Below the pieces are notes generated by a model. That model did no database searches and was not told the origin of the DNA. It worked only from the letters and a program-made list of their open reading frames with translations. From a bacterium (lineage in GTDB: Bacteria > Desulfobacterota > Anaeroferrophillalia > Anaeroferrophillales > Anaeroferrophillaceae), in NCBI GenBank assembly GCA_029940125.1, contig JAOZRP010000008.1, forward strand, positions 1 to 22,252: 22,252 nucleotides of DNA. The letters are read 5' to 3'. Positions 21,756-22,252 of this stretch are shown here, one piece after another. The translations under genes were made by a program, and so were the position numbers. How positions within the stretch are numbered: position 1 is the first letter of the stretch; every line of letters starts with the position of its first letter.

Positions 21756-21782
21756 TAAAGTTTTTGGCCGGCCGGGCGAAAA
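21756..21782 (+). promoter_or_regulatory. Near-consensus sigma-28 (FliA) promoter
   Basis: TAAAGTTT (21756-21763) is identical to the FliA -35 consensus. After an exact 11-nt spacer, GGCGAAAA (21775-21782) matches GCCGATAA at 6 of 8 positions. Transcription would begin near 21790, right after the flrC stop (21752), and read into the small ORF at 21880 and beyond. The sigma factor that reads such promoters is encoded by fliA in this window. Confidence 0.6.
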
Positions 21783-21879
21783 GCGAAGAAGAAGGGAATA
21801 TAATGCGGGCCTGGCGTGATGTTCAGGCAAGCAAATACTTTTTAACGCAGCCTAACCAAAACAATGGAGTTTGTTTCCG

Positions 21880-22182
21880 ATGGTGGACTTTATCATTCCG
21901 TCAATTATGCCGAATCCCCCGGTTTCTTTCGGTAAAAATCAGACCAGCAGAGGAACGCTGCGGGGTAGAATCCTGGCTGCCCGTAAAGGCCGGCGTCGTC
22001 AGCGTCGTTATTCAATCAGCCGGTACGGTGGCGATGAACGGCGCAAGTTCAGGGAAAAGCGGCGCAACGTCTCGGCGGCGATTGACAAGCAAAGTATCCG
22101 GATTCTTACTCTGCAGGTTGCCGCTGACCAGGATCTTGACAATCTGGTCGGCAAAGATGTTGTAATCAGGGTGATTGGTTGA
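21880..22182 (+). CDS. Small, very basic hypothetical protein
   Basis: I do not recognise this 100-residue protein. The first 20 residues are hydrophobic and proline-containing (MVDFIIPSIMPNPPVSFG). The middle (about residues 29-60) is extremely basic, with KGRRRQRR and RRKFREKRR clusters. The end (about 67-100) is ordinary, with a predicted helix and a beta-like VVIRVIG. TGGAGT (21865-21870) stands about 9 nt before the ATG; an in-frame TTG lies at 21871. A near-consensus sigma-28 promoter lies about 100 nt upstream, hinting at expression with late flagellar genes. A competing frame (21764-22165) has a Trp/Cys-rich composition that looks non-coding. A nucleic-acid- or protein-binding role is possible but unproven. 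Confidence 0.55.
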   Translation: MVDFIIPSIMPNPPVSFGKNQTSRGTLRGRILAARKGRRRQRRYSISRYGGDERRKFREKRRNVSAAIDKQSIRILTLQVAADQDLDNLVGKDVVIRVIG

Positions 22183-22252
22183 TGGATTCCTAGTCGCCTT
22201 ACTCTTTTGTTGCCTCCACCAGACTCTTCTTTGCCAGCCTTCCGGTTAAAAA

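Noticed and set aside
20346..21830. 494-codon minus-strand frame opposite flrC
   Set aside because: Antisense shadow; flrC on the + strand has all NtrC-family motifs.
21764..22165. 133-codon + strand frame competing with the small basic ORF
   Set aside because: Starts inside the sigma-28 promoter, has no ribosome binding site, and its Trp/Cys/Arg-rich composition looks like a shifted frame.
1..22252. tRNA or rRNA genes
   Set aside because: No cloverleaf or ribosomal RNA signature was noticed in the spacers; the main gaps are filled with repeats and hairpins.

Overview
This window is a flagellar gene cluster from a Gram-negative bacterium with a polar-type flagellar system. The best guess is a member of the former Deltaproteobacteria (Desulfobacterota or a relative). 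Three things support this: flhF/flhG (polar placement and number control), a cytoplasmic NtrB/NtrC-type pair of the FlrB/FlrC (FleS/FleR) kind, and a ferredoxin-dependent 2-oxoacid oxidoreductase gamma subunit at the left edge. The taxonomic assignment is inference from gene content only.

Left part (1-3362): the end of a 2-oxoacid:ferredoxin oxidoreductase operon (gamma subunit), a HTH/cupin regulator, and a translationally coupled pair made of a NodB-type polysaccharide deacetylase and a short formyltransferase. The gene-free stretches at 546-932 and 3363-3854 hold several hairpins and dispersed repeats.

Central part (3855-18338), all on the + strand: motA, two consecutive motB-like genes, fliL, fliM, fliN, fliO, fliP, fliQ, fliR, flhB, flhA, flhF, flhG, fliA (sigma-28) and cheY. 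Together these encode the stator, the C-ring switch, the type III export gate, the placement/number control proteins, the late sigma factor and a CheY response regulator. The series ends at a strong hairpin terminator. It is interrupted only by repeat-bearing spacers: before motA, between the two motB genes, after fliO, after flhB and after flhF.

Right part (18366-22252): pcm (isoaspartyl methyltransferase) converges from the minus strand onto the same terminator. A divergent + strand pair follows, a soluble PAS histidine kinase and a sigma-54 response regulator (FlrB/FlrC-like). Just after flrC is a near-consensus sigma-28 promoter in front of a small, very basic, unrecognised 100-residue ORF.

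How it fits together (inference): FlrB/FlrC would activate sigma-54 promoters, one candidate of which lies just upstream of motA. That operon makes the export apparatus and FliA, and FliA then fires late promoters such as the one after flrC. The most unusual points are (1) the first MotB-like protein, which keeps the MotB fold but has Ala where the ion-carrying Asp should be, next to a second MotB that has the Asp; (2) a family of about 149-bp intergenic repeats with terminal hairpins and 7-bp internal periodicity; (3) a 141-bp palindromic, MITE-like element directly after the flhB stop; and (4) the sigma-28-driven small basic ORF.
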